64,000 nucleotides of DNA from Aureimonas fodinaquatilis (GTDB lineage: Bacteria; Pseudomonadota; Alphaproteobacteria; Rhizobiales; Rhizobiaceae). The DNA lies in assembly GCF_008369445.1 (NCBI RefSeq), contig NZ_VTWH01000004.1, positions 124,001 through 188,000 of the forward strand, in the 5' to 3' direction. Both the position numbers and the translations under genes were made by a program. The notes beneath the pieces are model-generated. The model made no database searches, was not told where the DNA came from, and worked only from the letters and a program-made list of their open reading frames with translations. How positions within the stretch are numbered: position 1 is the stretch's first letter; the number at the start of each line of letters is the position of its first letter. Shown piece after piece: positions 55,928-64,000 of the stretch.

Positions 55928-57823
55928 TTACCCTTTGACCTCACCCTCATCCGCGGCAAATAGCAGTGTCGGGGCAGTAAATTCAACTGCAGGATGCAGT
56001 ACCATAAGCCGAAGCAACTGCTCGACAAATCTCCAGGTGGCGCCATCCTGCACCAGATGGTGCGTCAGCAGGCCCAGCGGTTCAGACCCGGCCTCCTCAA
56101 TCAGCCTGTCGATCAAGGCACCTACCGGCACCAGCCCACCGCCATGCTTCCAGTCAATCGGGTCGCAATGGGTGTTGACGACGGCAAGCCCGTGCATGCG
56201 CGCAGCCTTGCGCGGTTTAAACACCGAAAGCCCGGTGAAACCAGCGTCGGACAGATGCGGCAGCAGGTTGGGGTCAATTCGGTTCCATGGCGGCACCAGC
56301 ACCGAAAGCGCCTGGGCGCCGAAACGCTGCATATGGTCGGCAAGGCCCTGTTGCAGCGCGGCCAGCAACATTGGCTGCGGCTGCCAGCCGAGTTCCTGCT
56401 TGCGCTCGCCCGCAGGTGCGTGGTTGCGGTGGTCCAGCCCGTGCATCAGCACGCAAACATTCTTCTGTTCACGCAGGGCGGAAACCAAGCCGTCCTTTAC
56501 CAGCCTTGGGCTGGCGGCAATGGCAAGCGGCACGCCCAGTTTTTCACGCAGGTTCAGCATGCGGTGCAACTGCGCTGTGTCATCCGCCGCATCATCATCG
56601 CGCCACCAGAAGCGCAGGCTTTGTCCCTTTCCAGCCATTGCGTCAAGATGCTTCGACAAGCGGGCGAATGCTGCAGCATGCGCCTGAGCCAATGCCCCAC
56701 CCGCCTCAATCACGCCAATGCTCCGTTCAATGCCGTTCAGGCTCAGGCTGGACAAGCGTGGCGGCAGGGCAATGGCCTCATCCACTGCCGCCAGCAGACC
56801 CTCGGCCGTCAACTCTTCACCCTTCAGCATCACGGCCACACCCGCCTTGGCAGCGCCTTGCGCCCGCAGCGTCTGTTCTTCTTCGCCCTGTGCCGCGAAT
56901 GGCACCAGAATGGCAGGCACTTTGCTCACGGCCAGATCAAGCATGGTGTTGTAACCGGCCTGGCTGATGGAAGCCGCCGCACCTGCCAGAAGCTGCCGAA
57001 AATCCGGTCGGGCGCGTTCAACCACCACCCCGGCACCGGCTTTCGCAACAAGGGTGGCAAATTGCGCTTCCGGCACCGTGTCGCCAATTAAAATTCGCCA
57101 GCCGCGAACATCATCGCTTGCACCTGCGGCGATGGCGGCCTCAAACAACGGCAGCCCTGCAACTCCGCCGCCGCCGGAAACCACAACCTCATTCGTTGGC
57201 ACCGGGCTCGTTTCGCATGCCGCGGCACGGTTGATATAGCCCGTATAGCGCAACAACCCGGCAAGTTTTTCACCGACCGGCCACGAAAGCTGCAAGGGCG
57301 TTGTCAGCTCATCGCCATGCACCAGCACGCCATCATAAAATTCATCCAGCAGCCTGTCTGCACGTTCGGCCTTTTCCGGGCGCGACGGCGGGTTCAGAAT
57401 GTCACGCACCGAAGCCAGAATGGCAGGCGGATTCTGACGGTTCTTTGCCACCTGCAACAGGCTGTGGAACTCCTGTGCCAATTGCCTTCGACCAAACGGA
57501 AAGGTCTCGGTTATCAAAACATCCGGTTGAAACCGTTCAAATTCAGCAAGAACTGTTTGTTGCCGTCGCAACAGATAATCCGGGGTTACCAACTGGTTTT
57601 CCGCATCATACAGACGTGTAAAATCTGCGTCGATGCAGTGCACCGGAAGAAGCTGGACGAACTCAACCTTCGCGCCAGGCATCACGGTGGGCGCCGCGCG
57701 CCCGCCACTGGCCACCAGAACAGAATGTCCGGCTGCAGCCAGCCCATCTGCCAGCGCAGCCATGCGGGCCAGATGGCCAACGCCAAGCAGATGAGTCACC
57801 GCTATAAAAACCCGCAAACTCAC
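55928..57823 (-). CDS. Fusion of MurG-like glycosyltransferase and polysaccharide-deacetylase-like domain
   Basis: The GTG start at 57823 overlaps the upstream GT4 stop and has AGGAGG just before it; the product is 631 residues. Residues 1-370 form a GT-B transferase (N-terminal LLGVGHLARMAAL; donor site VVSGGGGVAGLPLFEAA near 217 and AGYNTMLDLAVSKVPAIL). Residues about 400-631 resemble a NodB/CE4-type fold: FWWRDDDAADDT with acidic residues (near 406-411), HGLDHRNH with two metal-type histidines (near 459), and VPPWNRIDP. The deacetylase motifs are plausible but divergent, so activity is uncertain. The fusion would couple sugar transfer and modification. It is the middle gene of the leftward cluster. 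Confidence 0.78.
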   Translation of the reverse strand: MSLRVFIAVTHLLGVGHLARMAALADGLAAAGHSVLVASGGRAAPTVMPGAKVEFVQLLPVHCIDADFTRLYDAENQLVTPDYLLRRQQTVLAEFERFQPDVLITETFPFGRRQLAQEFHSLLQVAKNRQNPPAILASVRDILNPPSRPEKAERADRLLDEFYDGVLVHGDELTTPLQLSWPVGEKLAGLLRYTGYINRAAACETSPVPTNEVVVSGGGGVAGLPLFEAAIAAGASDDVRGWRILIGDTVPEAQFATLVAKAGAGVVVERARPDFRQLLAGAAASISQAGYNTMLDLAVSKVPAILVPFAAQGEEEQTLRAQGAAKAGVAVMLKGEELTAEGLLAAVDEAIALPPRLSSLSLNGIERSIGVIEAGGALAQAHAAAFARLSKHLDAMAGKGQSLRFWWRDDDAADDTAQLHRMLNLREKLGVPLAIAASPRLVKDGLVSALREQKNVCVLMHGLDHRNHAPAGERKQELGWQPQPMLLAALQQGLADHMQRFGAQALSVLVPPWNRIDPNLLPHLSDAGFTGLSVFKPRKAARMHGLAVVNTHCDPIDWKHGGGLVPVGALIDRLIEEAGSEPLGLLTHHLVQDGATWRFVEQLLRLMVLHPAVEFTAPTLLFAADEGEVKG

Positions 57824-58935
57824 GCCTCCTGTTCAGCCAGCAGCCCGGCAATCTGTAGTTCCAGCCTATGTGCCGCGGCTGGCAGCGAGTGGTGCTGCAA
57901 CACTTTTTCGCGGGCATTGATGCCGAGCCTGTGCCGCAATTCTGCATCGCCCAGCAGCAGAGCCAGATTCTGCCGATAGGCGGCAACATCGCCCACTGGC
58001 GAAAGCATGCCGGAAATTCCGTTCTCCACCACCTCGGCGACACCGCCATAAGCCCCGGCAACTGCAGGCAGGCCACAGGCCGCAGCTTCCAGATATGCCA
58101 TTCCAAAGGCCTCATTCACGCCGGGCCAAGCAAGCACATCCGCCTGAGCATAAAGTTGCGCCAGCCGCGAACGATCGGTGATTTTGCCGTGAAACCGAAT
58201 TCGGCTTTCAAAGGGTTCAAACTGCGCATGCACTTCGGCCTGCGCCGCGCCATCGCCAACAATGTCCAGCAGCCAGTCGCCATCCAGCCCCCGCAATGCT
58301 TCGGCCAGCATGGCATAAGATGCCAGCTTGTCACCGGGCCGCATCATGCCAACGGCCAGCAACCGCATCTGGTTGTTGGCTTGCGATGCTGTTTTCTGTG
58401 GCCATTCATCCGGGGCAAGAAATGGCGGCAGATGCAAAAATCTGCTTGCACCGACTTTTTGCAAACCGGCAATGTCGCCCCGGTTCAGCACTATATGCAG
58501 ATTCGCTGATCGTGATGCTTGCGCCGAGCGGGCGGCAAATCGCGCCCATGGCCCGCTCATTCGCTTTTCTGCGTGGGATGCTTCCACCAGCACATATGGG
58601 ATTCCCCATGCCTGGGACATGGCAGGCCCAAGCAGGTCCGGCGCCTTGTAGTAATTGTGATACGTCACCCATGCAGCCGGCCTGCAGGGCAGTGCGGTTT
58701 GCAAGCGCTGCACATCGGCTTCCGCTGCGGCCTCGATGATTGCCTCATCAACCGCATTGCCTTTGGCATCAAGACTGGTGAATGTGGATACCACTTGTGC
58801 ACCAAAACGGGTTTGGCTCAATGCTCGCAACAGCATGCGTGCAACTTCCCTGTCGCCGGACGGGATGGCGTGACCGGGATGCTTGAGCGGCGCATAAAAA
58901 GCTATTGGCCGGGAAGAGGATGTCAAAATGCGCAT
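57820..58935 (-). CDS. Family 4 glycosyltransferase
   Basis: Start at ATG 58935 gives 371 residues (MRILTSSSRPIAFYAPLKHP); the frame is open for 45 more codons upstream, and the ribosome site here is weak. The GT-B donor domain has MRLLAVGMMRPGDKL (about 190) and the NEAFGMAYLEAAACGLPAVA motif (about 290), with the conserved E-x7-E arrangement of GT4 (EAFGMAYLE). It is the first gene of the leftward operon and is divergent from the ABC-like operon, with 147 bp between the starts, so a shared promoter region is likely. Confidence 0.85.
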   Translation of the reverse strand: MRILTSSSRPIAFYAPLKHPGHAIPSGDREVARMLLRALSQTRFGAQVVSTFTSLDAKGNAVDEAIIEAAAEADVQRLQTALPCRPAAWVTYHNYYKAPDLLGPAMSQAWGIPYVLVEASHAEKRMSGPWARFAARSAQASRSANLHIVLNRGDIAGLQKVGASRFLHLPPFLAPDEWPQKTASQANNQMRLLAVGMMRPGDKLASYAMLAEALRGLDGDWLLDIVGDGAAQAEVHAQFEPFESRIRFHGKITDRSRLAQLYAQADVLAWPGVNEAFGMAYLEAAACGLPAVAGAYGGVAEVVENGISGMLSPVGDVAAYRQNLALLLGDAELRHRLGINAREKVLQHHSLPAAAHRLELQIAGLLAEQEA

Positions 58936-59082
58936 TTTATCAGGATGTCGAATCCGTTGCCGTGCAAAACCGCCTGTTCCCCGATATAGCAATTCCAGCA
59001 TTGCGACAAAATCGATATCCGGACGCAAAATCGCTATAGATTGATTTAAAAGCTTCGAAAGCGCCACCAACCGGACTGCCTA

Positions 59083-61809
59083 ATGCGCCCATCCTTATAC
59101 CGCTATGTCTGGGATCATACCCGCCGCCAGCAGATCTGGATGCTGGTGATCGTCGTGCTTTCAACCATCCCGCTGTATTTTTCGCTCAACCTGCCCAAAC
59201 TCATCATCAATGGACCAATTCAAGGCGGCGGCTTTGAAGAGGGCGTGGGCGACACCGATGTTTTCTTTCGCATAGCCCTGCCCGGCATGAACGCCGACGC
59301 CTCCGAGCGTATTCTGTTTCCCGGTTTGGAAATGGAGCGGTTGCAGGCGCTGTTTGTGCTTTCGATGCTGTTTCTCACGCTGGTGGTTATCAACGGCGCG
59401 TTTAAATTCTACCTCAATATCTACAAGGGCCGACTGGGCGAGCGCATGCTGCGGCGCATGCGCTATGAACTGGTTGATAAAATTCTGCGCTTTCCGATGC
59501 GGCGTTTTCGCCGGGTCAGACCGGCGGAAATCGCAAGCATGATCAAGGATGAGCTGGAGCCGGTCGGCGGCTTCATTGGCGATGCCTTTATTCAGCCGGT
59601 TTATCTGGGCAGCCAGATTTTAACGGCAATGGTGTTCATTTTTCTCCAGAGCATCACTCTGGGCTTTGTGGCGCTGGCCGTCATGCTTGTTCAGGTTGCC
59701 GTTATTCCGCGCATGCGCCGACGGCTGTTGGTGCTGGGGCGTGAACGCCAGCTTGCAGCCCGCAAACTGGCCGGCAGCGTCGGCGAAATCATCGAGAGCA
59801 TGCCGGCCATACGCACGAATGACGGATCGAATTATATTCGCGCCCGCATGTCGGATGATCTGGGAAAAATCTTCCTCATCCGGTTCGACATTTACCAGTG
59901 GAAGTTCTTTGTAAAATTTCTCAACAATTTTCTGTCGCAGGCCACACCGTTCATTTTCTACATGTTTGGTGGTTATTTCGCGGTGACCGGGCAGTTGAAT
60001 ATTGGCGAGCTGGTGGCGGTGATTGCTGCTTACCGTGAACTTCCTGGCCCGCTGAAAGACCTGATTGACTGGGATTTGATGCGGCTGGACGTCAATGTCA
60101 AATATGAGCAGGTGGCCGAGCAGTTTGATGTGGAAGGGCTGGTTGAAACCACGCGGCAGGCGCCAATGCAAGGCAGCGCATTGCCACTTTCCGGCGAGTT
60201 TCGGCTGGAAGGTGTCACCGTCCGCGATGAGTCCGGCATCAACCTCATCCACAATCTGGATCTGGATCTGCCCTTGCAGCAATTGGTCGCCGCCATTGGT
60301 CCGGTGGGCGACGGCGCAGAAACCGTGGCAGAGATCCTGTCGTCGCTTTCCGCCCCGGCAGAAGGCAGCGTAACACTTGGCGGGCAACGGCTGGCCTCCA
60401 TTCCCGAATCCGTTCTTGGCAGGCGCATCGCCTTTGTCGACACCACCACCTATTTCCCGCAATCGACATTGCGGCAGGCTTTGCTGTTCCCGCTCATGCA
60501 TCAATTGGAAACGGCCAGCCCGCCACCGGCAACAAAGCGTGAAAAGCTGGCCCGGCATGAATCTGCCGCATCCGGCAACAGTCTGGATGATCCGGCTGGC
60601 GACTGGGTTGATCATTCAGCCATTGGCATAACATCAGAAGATCGGCTGAGTGCCATCAACAGCGTGTTGCAGATTGTGCAACTGGGGCGAGACATTCGGC
60701 GCATTGGCCTTGCTGCCCGCCTGCCCGAGCAATTGGCTGAACAGGCCCATGACAAGGTTTTGCGCGCGCGGGGTGATTTCTGGCACATGCTGCGCCAATC
60801 GGGGCTGGAAAGCACGGTCGAGCGGTTCGACACGAATGCATATCTGACCAATGCCAGCATTCTGGAGAACATCGTCTTTGGCGCCTCCCGGCATGATGAA
60901 AGCGCGGCCACAATGGCGCTTGTGCGCGGCGATGCGCGCCGTGTGCTGTTCCAGACAGGGCTGGACCGGCCCTTGCTGGATATGGGGCGCAAAATTGCAG
61001 AAACATTGGTTGAACTGTTTGGCGATATGGGGCAGTCCAGCCCGCTTCTGCGGCGTATCAGCCTGATCCAGCCAGAGGAAATCGACTCCTATCGGCAGAT
61101 ATTGGGCAGGCTTGAGGGAAGGCCCACGGCAGAAGCCACAAATGATGACAAGTTTCAGCTCGCACGGCTGGCATTGCGTTACATTGAACCGCAGCACCGC
61201 ATGGGCCTGATTGATGCCGATCTGCAGGAGCAGATTGTAACTGCCCGTCAGCTTTTCCGGACGCAGGCATCCCCAAAAGTACGGGACGAAATTGTGTTTT
61301 ATGATGAAGCCGCCTTCAACCCCGCGGCCTCGATCAAGGACAACATCATTTTTGGCCGCATGGCCAAAACGACAACCGGTGCCACAGAAGCGGTTGAAAC
61401 CCATATGGCAGATGCTATTGCCCGCAACAGCCTGGATATGATGGTGCTGGATGCCGCACTGGAATTTGACATCGGCTCTGGTGCCAAGCGGCTTTCCGTC
61501 AGCCAGCAGCAAAGGCTTGCACTGGCCCGCGCACTTTTGAAACAGCCCGATTATCTGATTGCCAATCGCTGCCTGTCAGCGCTGGATTCCGGCGTGCAGA
61601 AAATCGTTCTGGACGCCACATTGCTGCGTGCACGGCTGGGCGAACGTCCATTCGGCATTTACTGGGTTCTCGGCACACCATCACTTGCAACTGCGTTTGA
61701 CCGCAGCCTGCAATTCAAGGGCGGTCAAATTGTCGAAGATACCGGTCTTGCGAGCGAGCCACAAACCGGCCTATCTTCTGAAGAAGCTCTTCCCGGAGCC
61801 GCGCAATGA
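59083..61809 (+). CDS. ABC-exporter-like membrane protein with degenerate nucleotide-binding domain
   Basis: The 908-residue protein begins with an ABC-type transmembrane domain of about six helices (first at 18-36, last near 305-320). The nucleotide-binding domain is abnormal. At the Walker A place (406-414) it has GPVGDGAET, so the Lys is Ala412 and the Ser Glu413. Signature is LSVSQ (804-808) instead of LSGGQ. Walker B is YLIANRC (824-830), with Asn and Arg where Asp and Glu belong. The switch His place has GTPS. A roughly 330-residue insertion lies between the Q-loop (FPQSTLRQALLF, 458-469) and signature and carries two further Q-loop-like segments, ASILENIVFG (591-600) and ASIKDNIIFG (749-758). 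It should not hydrolyse ATP normally; a sensor, scaffold or regulator role is inference. The next gene begins 18 bp downstream. Confidence 0.85.
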   Translation: MRPSLYRYVWDHTRRQQIWMLVIVVLSTIPLYFSLNLPKLIINGPIQGGGFEEGVGDTDVFFRIALPGMNADASERILFPGLEMERLQALFVLSMLFLTLVVINGAFKFYLNIYKGRLGERMLRRMRYELVDKILRFPMRRFRRVRPAEIASMIKDELEPVGGFIGDAFIQPVYLGSQILTAMVFIFLQSITLGFVALAVMLVQVAVIPRMRRRLLVLGRERQLAARKLAGSVGEIIESMPAIRTNDGSNYIRARMSDDLGKIFLIRFDIYQWKFFVKFLNNFLSQATPFIFYMFGGYFAVTGQLNIGELVAVIAAYRELPGPLKDLIDWDLMRLDVNVKYEQVAEQFDVEGLVETTRQAPMQGSALPLSGEFRLEGVTVRDESGINLIHNLDLDLPLQQLVAAIGPVGDGAETVAEILSSLSAPAEGSVTLGGQRLASIPESVLGRRIAFVDTTTYFPQSTLRQALLFPLMHQLETASPPPATKREKLARHESAASGNSLDDPAGDWVDHSAIGITSEDRLSAINSVLQIVQLGRDIRRIGLAARLPEQLAEQAHDKVLRARGDFWHMLRQSGLESTVERFDTNAYLTNASILENIVFGASRHDESAATMALVRGDARRVLFQTGLDRPLLDMGRKIAETLVELFGDMGQSSPLLRRISLIQPEEIDSYRQILGRLEGRPTAEATNDDKFQLARLALRYIEPQHRMGLIDADLQEQIVTARQLFRTQASPKVRDEIVFYDEAAFNPAASIKDNIIFGRMAKTTTGATEAVETHMADAIARNSLDMMVLDAALEFDIGSGAKRLSVSQQQRLALARALLKQPDYLIANRCLSALDSGVQKIVLDATLLRARLGERPFGIYWVLGTPSLATAFDRSLQFKGGQIVEDTGLASEPQTGLSSEEALPGAAQ

Positions 61810-61827
61810 CCAAAGGCCAGAAAAGCC

Positions 61828-62295
61828 ATGAGCCTGTTGAGCAATGAAGTCGAAGTGCTTCGCCGCAGTCCGTTGTTTCAGGGCATCGAGCCCGCACGCC
61901 TGAAACTGATTGCTTTCACTTCTGAAACCGCCCTGTTTGCACCGGGTGATGTGTTGTTTCGACAGGGAGAAATGGGCGACAGCGCCTATGTCATTCTGTC
62001 TGGAGAAGTGGCGGTTCTGGCACAATCTCCTGTGGGCGAAATCGAGCTTGCCCGGCTGGGTGAGCAGGAAATTGTCGGCGAAATCGGCATTCTGTGCGAT
62101 GTGCCGCGCACTGCCACGGTGCGGGCGTGCGGCGAGGTGAAAACCCTGCGCATTGGCAAGGAATGCCTGTCTGAAATGCTGGATGCCTTTCCAACCATGG
62201 CACAGGCCATGTTGCGCGAACTTGCGTTTCGCCTGAGTCACACGTCCTCAGAGCTGGTGCAGCTTCGCACGGAAGCAGCGGGAGAAAAGCACTGA
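61828..62295 (+). CDS. Stand-alone cyclic-nucleotide-binding domain protein
   Basis: The 155-residue protein is almost only one CNB (CRP-type) domain: the beta-barrel with LFRQGEMGDSAYVILSGEV, and a phosphate-binding cassette EIVGEIGILCDVPRTATVRA (about 88-107) with the Glu and Arg that contact cyclic nucleotide phosphate and ribose. No helix-turn-helix or other output domain follows, so it is not a classical transcription factor; output may be by protein contact, for example with the ABC-like protein. It starts 18 bp after the ABC-like gene and 14 bp before the MBL gene. Confidence 0.87.
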   Translation: MSLLSNEVEVLRRSPLFQGIEPARLKLIAFTSETALFAPGDVLFRQGEMGDSAYVILSGEVAVLAQSPVGEIELARLGEQEIVGEIGILCDVPRTATVRACGEVKTLRIGKECLSEMLDAFPTMAQAMLRELAFRLSHTSSELVQLRTEAAGEKH

Positions 62296-62309
62296 CGGAA
62301 GCTGACGCC

Positions 62310-63158
62310 ATGACGCGGCTGACGATTTATGGCGCGCGTGGCTCCATACCCTCCGCACCGGACGACCCATCAGAATTTGGCGCACGAACATCCTGTGTCA
62401 GTCTTGAAATTTCCGGGCAGTTGCTGGTCTTTGATGCCGGCTCCGGCCTTGTCGATCTTGGACGCAAATTGTTGCAGGGCCCGCATCGGCAGATTTTAAT
62501 GTTTTTGTCGCACGCGCATTACGACCACATCATTGGTCTGCCCTATTTTGCACCTTTGTATGACCCTGCATTTGAAGTCACCATTCATGCCGGGCATATG
62601 CTGGACGGTTCCACATGCGAAACTGTGATCCGGGACTTTCTGCGCCCGCCATTTCACCCGGTCGGGGTTGAAGCGTTTCGGGCAAAGTTGAACTTTGTCA
62701 CATTTCGCCCGGGCGATCTTCTAACGGCTGGTCCGCAGGTCAGCATTGCCACCCACCGGCTGAACCACCCGAACGGCGCGGTTGGCTACCGGGTTTCCAG
62801 TGCAAGCCAGTCCATTTGCTATGTGACAGATCATGAGCACAAGCCGGGAAATACCGATCCGGCACTGGAAGATTTTGTCCGCAATGCCGATCTGATGGTC
62901 TATGACACCAATTATACAGAAGCAGATATGACCCCTTATGCCGGCTATGGCCATTCTTCACCACAAGAGGCAATTCGCCTGTGCCAGGCTGCCAATGTCG
63001 GCAGACTTGTTCTCTTCCACCACTCATTCAAACATTCTGATGAACAACTGCGCGCCATCGAGGCGGAAGCGCAGAAGGCGTTCAGAAACACCGTTTCCGC
63101 ACGCGCCGGCATGGTGTTGACGCTGCCCGGGGCGGACTTGCCGGCTGGTGCCACATGA
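62310..63158 (+). CDS. Metallo-beta-lactamase-fold hydrolase
   Basis: The 282-residue protein has the MBL active-site motif SHAHYDH (HxHxDH; about residues 69-75), a later metal-site His in THRLNHPNGAVGY, an Asp in CYVTDHEHKPG and C-terminal HHSFKHSD. The N-terminal GARGSIPS and SCVSLEISG resemble the phosphodiesterase/RNase Z-like branch rather than lactamases. It may act on a phosphodiester; because the next gene is a nucleotide cyclase (ATGA overlap), cyclic-nucleotide phosphodiesterase activity is attractive but unproven. It has no signal peptide, so it is cytoplasmic. Confidence 0.87.
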   Translation: MTRLTIYGARGSIPSAPDDPSEFGARTSCVSLEISGQLLVFDAGSGLVDLGRKLLQGPHRQILMFLSHAHYDHIIGLPYFAPLYDPAFEVTIHAGHMLDGSTCETVIRDFLRPPFHPVGVEAFRAKLNFVTFRPGDLLTAGPQVSIATHRLNHPNGAVGYRVSSASQSICYVTDHEHKPGNTDPALEDFVRNADLMVYDTNYTEADMTPYAGYGHSSPQEAIRLCQAANVGRLVLFHHSFKHSDEQLRAIEAEAQKAFRNTVSARAGMVLTLPGADLPAGAT

Positions 63159-64000
63159 CGGGCAATCGCTATCTGCTTTTTGCGCTGAGTGATTGGCTGA
63201 CGGGTGCTGCCCTGCGTGAGGAAAAGCTGGAGCTTGTTCTGGCCGAGCTTGCAGAAAGGTTGCGCGCCCATGGAGTTCCGGTGGACAGGTGCCGCCTGAC
63301 CTGGCCCACGTTGCACCCGCTGTTTGAAGCAGAAACCATGTTATGGACGTCAACGGATGGCGTTTCCACCCAGCGCTTTGACCGGCAGGTTCACGATCAT
63401 GAAGGCTGGTTGCGCAGCACAATCAAATGGATGCTGGACAATGAACAGTCATCCTTGCGTGCGCGTCTGACACAGGCCGATCTGGAGCCGACATTTCCGC
63501 TTTATGATGAGATGCGGGACGAGGGTTACACAGACATGCTGGCCCTGCGCACACAGATTTTCTCAACTGACTCACCTTTCCGACAGGATGGTGGCGATTT
63601 TGGAATTTATATTGCATGGAGCAGCAAGGCACCGGGCGGCTTCGACACCCACGCGATTGAACTGTTCAATCAGTTGCAGCCCTATGTTGCGTTGCTCAGC
63701 AAGCTCATTGTTTTCCCGCGGCTGATTTTCAGCGTTACCAACACTTATCTTGGACCGACAATCGCGCGTGAGGTGCTGGGCGGTCGAATTACCCTGGGCA
63801 GCGGCAGCCAGATCGAAGCGCTGGTCTGGTATTCAGATTTGCGAGATTCAACCGGGCTGGCTGAAAGCATGGGCAGCGAGCCTTATCTGGCTTTGCTGAA
63901 CGATTATTTCGACTGCACCGGCCGCGCGGTGGTGGAAGCCGGTGGTGAGATTCTGGCCTTTGTCGGCGATGCCGTCATGGCCATATTTCCGATTTCGGCC
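63155..64000 (+). CDS. Class III adenylate/guanylate cyclase (3' end outside window)
   Basis: The frame starts at ATG 63155, overlapping the MBL stop by ATGA, and stays open to the window end (282 codons). An N-terminal region of about 210 residues (MTGNRYLLFALSDWLTGAA onward) has no helix-rich membrane part and no family I recognise; it may be a regulatory domain. The class III cyclase domain then begins: LVWYSDLRDSTGLAE carries the first metal Asp and EILAFVGDAVMAIFPI the second (GDAVMA). It would make cAMP or cGMP; specificity residues lie beyond the window. It is the last visible gene of the operon. Confidence 0.88.
   Translation, partial: MTGNRYLLFALSDWLTGAALREEKLELVLAELAERLRAHGVPVDRCRLTWPTLHPLFEAETMLWTSTDGVSTQRFDRQVHDHEGWLRSTIKWMLDNEQSSLRARLTQADLEPTFPLYDEMRDEGYTDMLALRTQIFSTDSPFRQDGGDFGIYIAWSSKAPGGFDTHAIELFNQLQPYVALLSKLIVFPRLIFSVTNTYLGPTIAREVLGGRITLGSGSQIEALVWYSDLRDSTGLAESMGSEPYLALLNDYFDCTGRAVVEAGGEILAFVGDAVMAIFPISA

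Overview
The window looks like chromosomal DNA of an alphaproteobacterium, most likely in the order Hyphomicrobiales (rhizobia and relatives). Supporting evidence: the order rpmH-rnpA-yidC-yihA, the DUF2948-hisD-UPF0262-phosphatase block, two HWE-type histidine kinases, a bioY/DUF1284 pair, MinCDE, an Omp25/31-like porin and an Entner-Doudoroff operon. Coding density is high. I found no insertion sequence, prophage, CRISPR array or rRNA operon; one tRNA gene and one clear pseudogene are present. Genus cannot be resolved by reading alone.

Layout. 1-5.2 kb: end of an Hsp70-like chaperone, a GlcG/HbpS protein, an SDR dehydrogenase, a DMT exporter, and an overlapping phosphatase/PfkB-kinase pair. 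5.2-7.5 kb: REP-like palindromic repeats and minCDE with an extra 54-residue ORF. 7.6-13.8 kb: kdsD and a GntR/UTRA regulator divergent from zwf-pgl-edd. 13.9-17.6 kb: a CapD/FlaA1-type nucleotide-sugar dehydratase facing a Wzz/GumC-like chain-length protein. 17.7-23.4 kb: DUF2948-hisD-UPF0262-phosphatase facing rpmH-rnpA-yidC-yihA. 23.7-29.8 kb: a sensor kinase, tRNA-Arg, a pseudogene, DUF4287, a BCCT transporter and an HWE kinase. 30-36.3 kb: phnDCEE with an upstream Pho-box-like site, an HPP-CBS membrane protein and a second HWE kinase. 36.4-41.8 kb: DUF1284-bioY with a TetR-type palindrome, a porin, an FNR-type oxygen regulator and hemN with a perfect FNR box between them, and a membrane protein. 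42.4-48.8 kb: a denD-like dehydrogenase, an SDR and a CUT1 sugar ABC transporter. 48.9-51.9 kb: an Lrp-type regulator divergent from alr-dadA (alanine use). 52.1-58.9 kb: four glycosyltransferases, one fused to a polysaccharide-deacetylase-like domain, plus a UDP-sugar dehydrogenase.

The strongest candidate for an undescribed system is the tight operon at 59.1-64 kb. It encodes a 908-residue ABC-exporter-like protein whose nucleotide-binding domain has lost all the catalytic motifs and carries repeated Q-loop-like segments. This is followed by a stand-alone cyclic-nucleotide-binding domain, a metallo-beta-lactamase-fold hydrolase, and a class III nucleotide cyclase that runs off the window end. 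Synthesis, sensing and possibly breakdown of a cyclic nucleotide thus sit next to a pseudo-ATPase membrane protein and a divergent surface-polysaccharide cluster. The functional link is inference.
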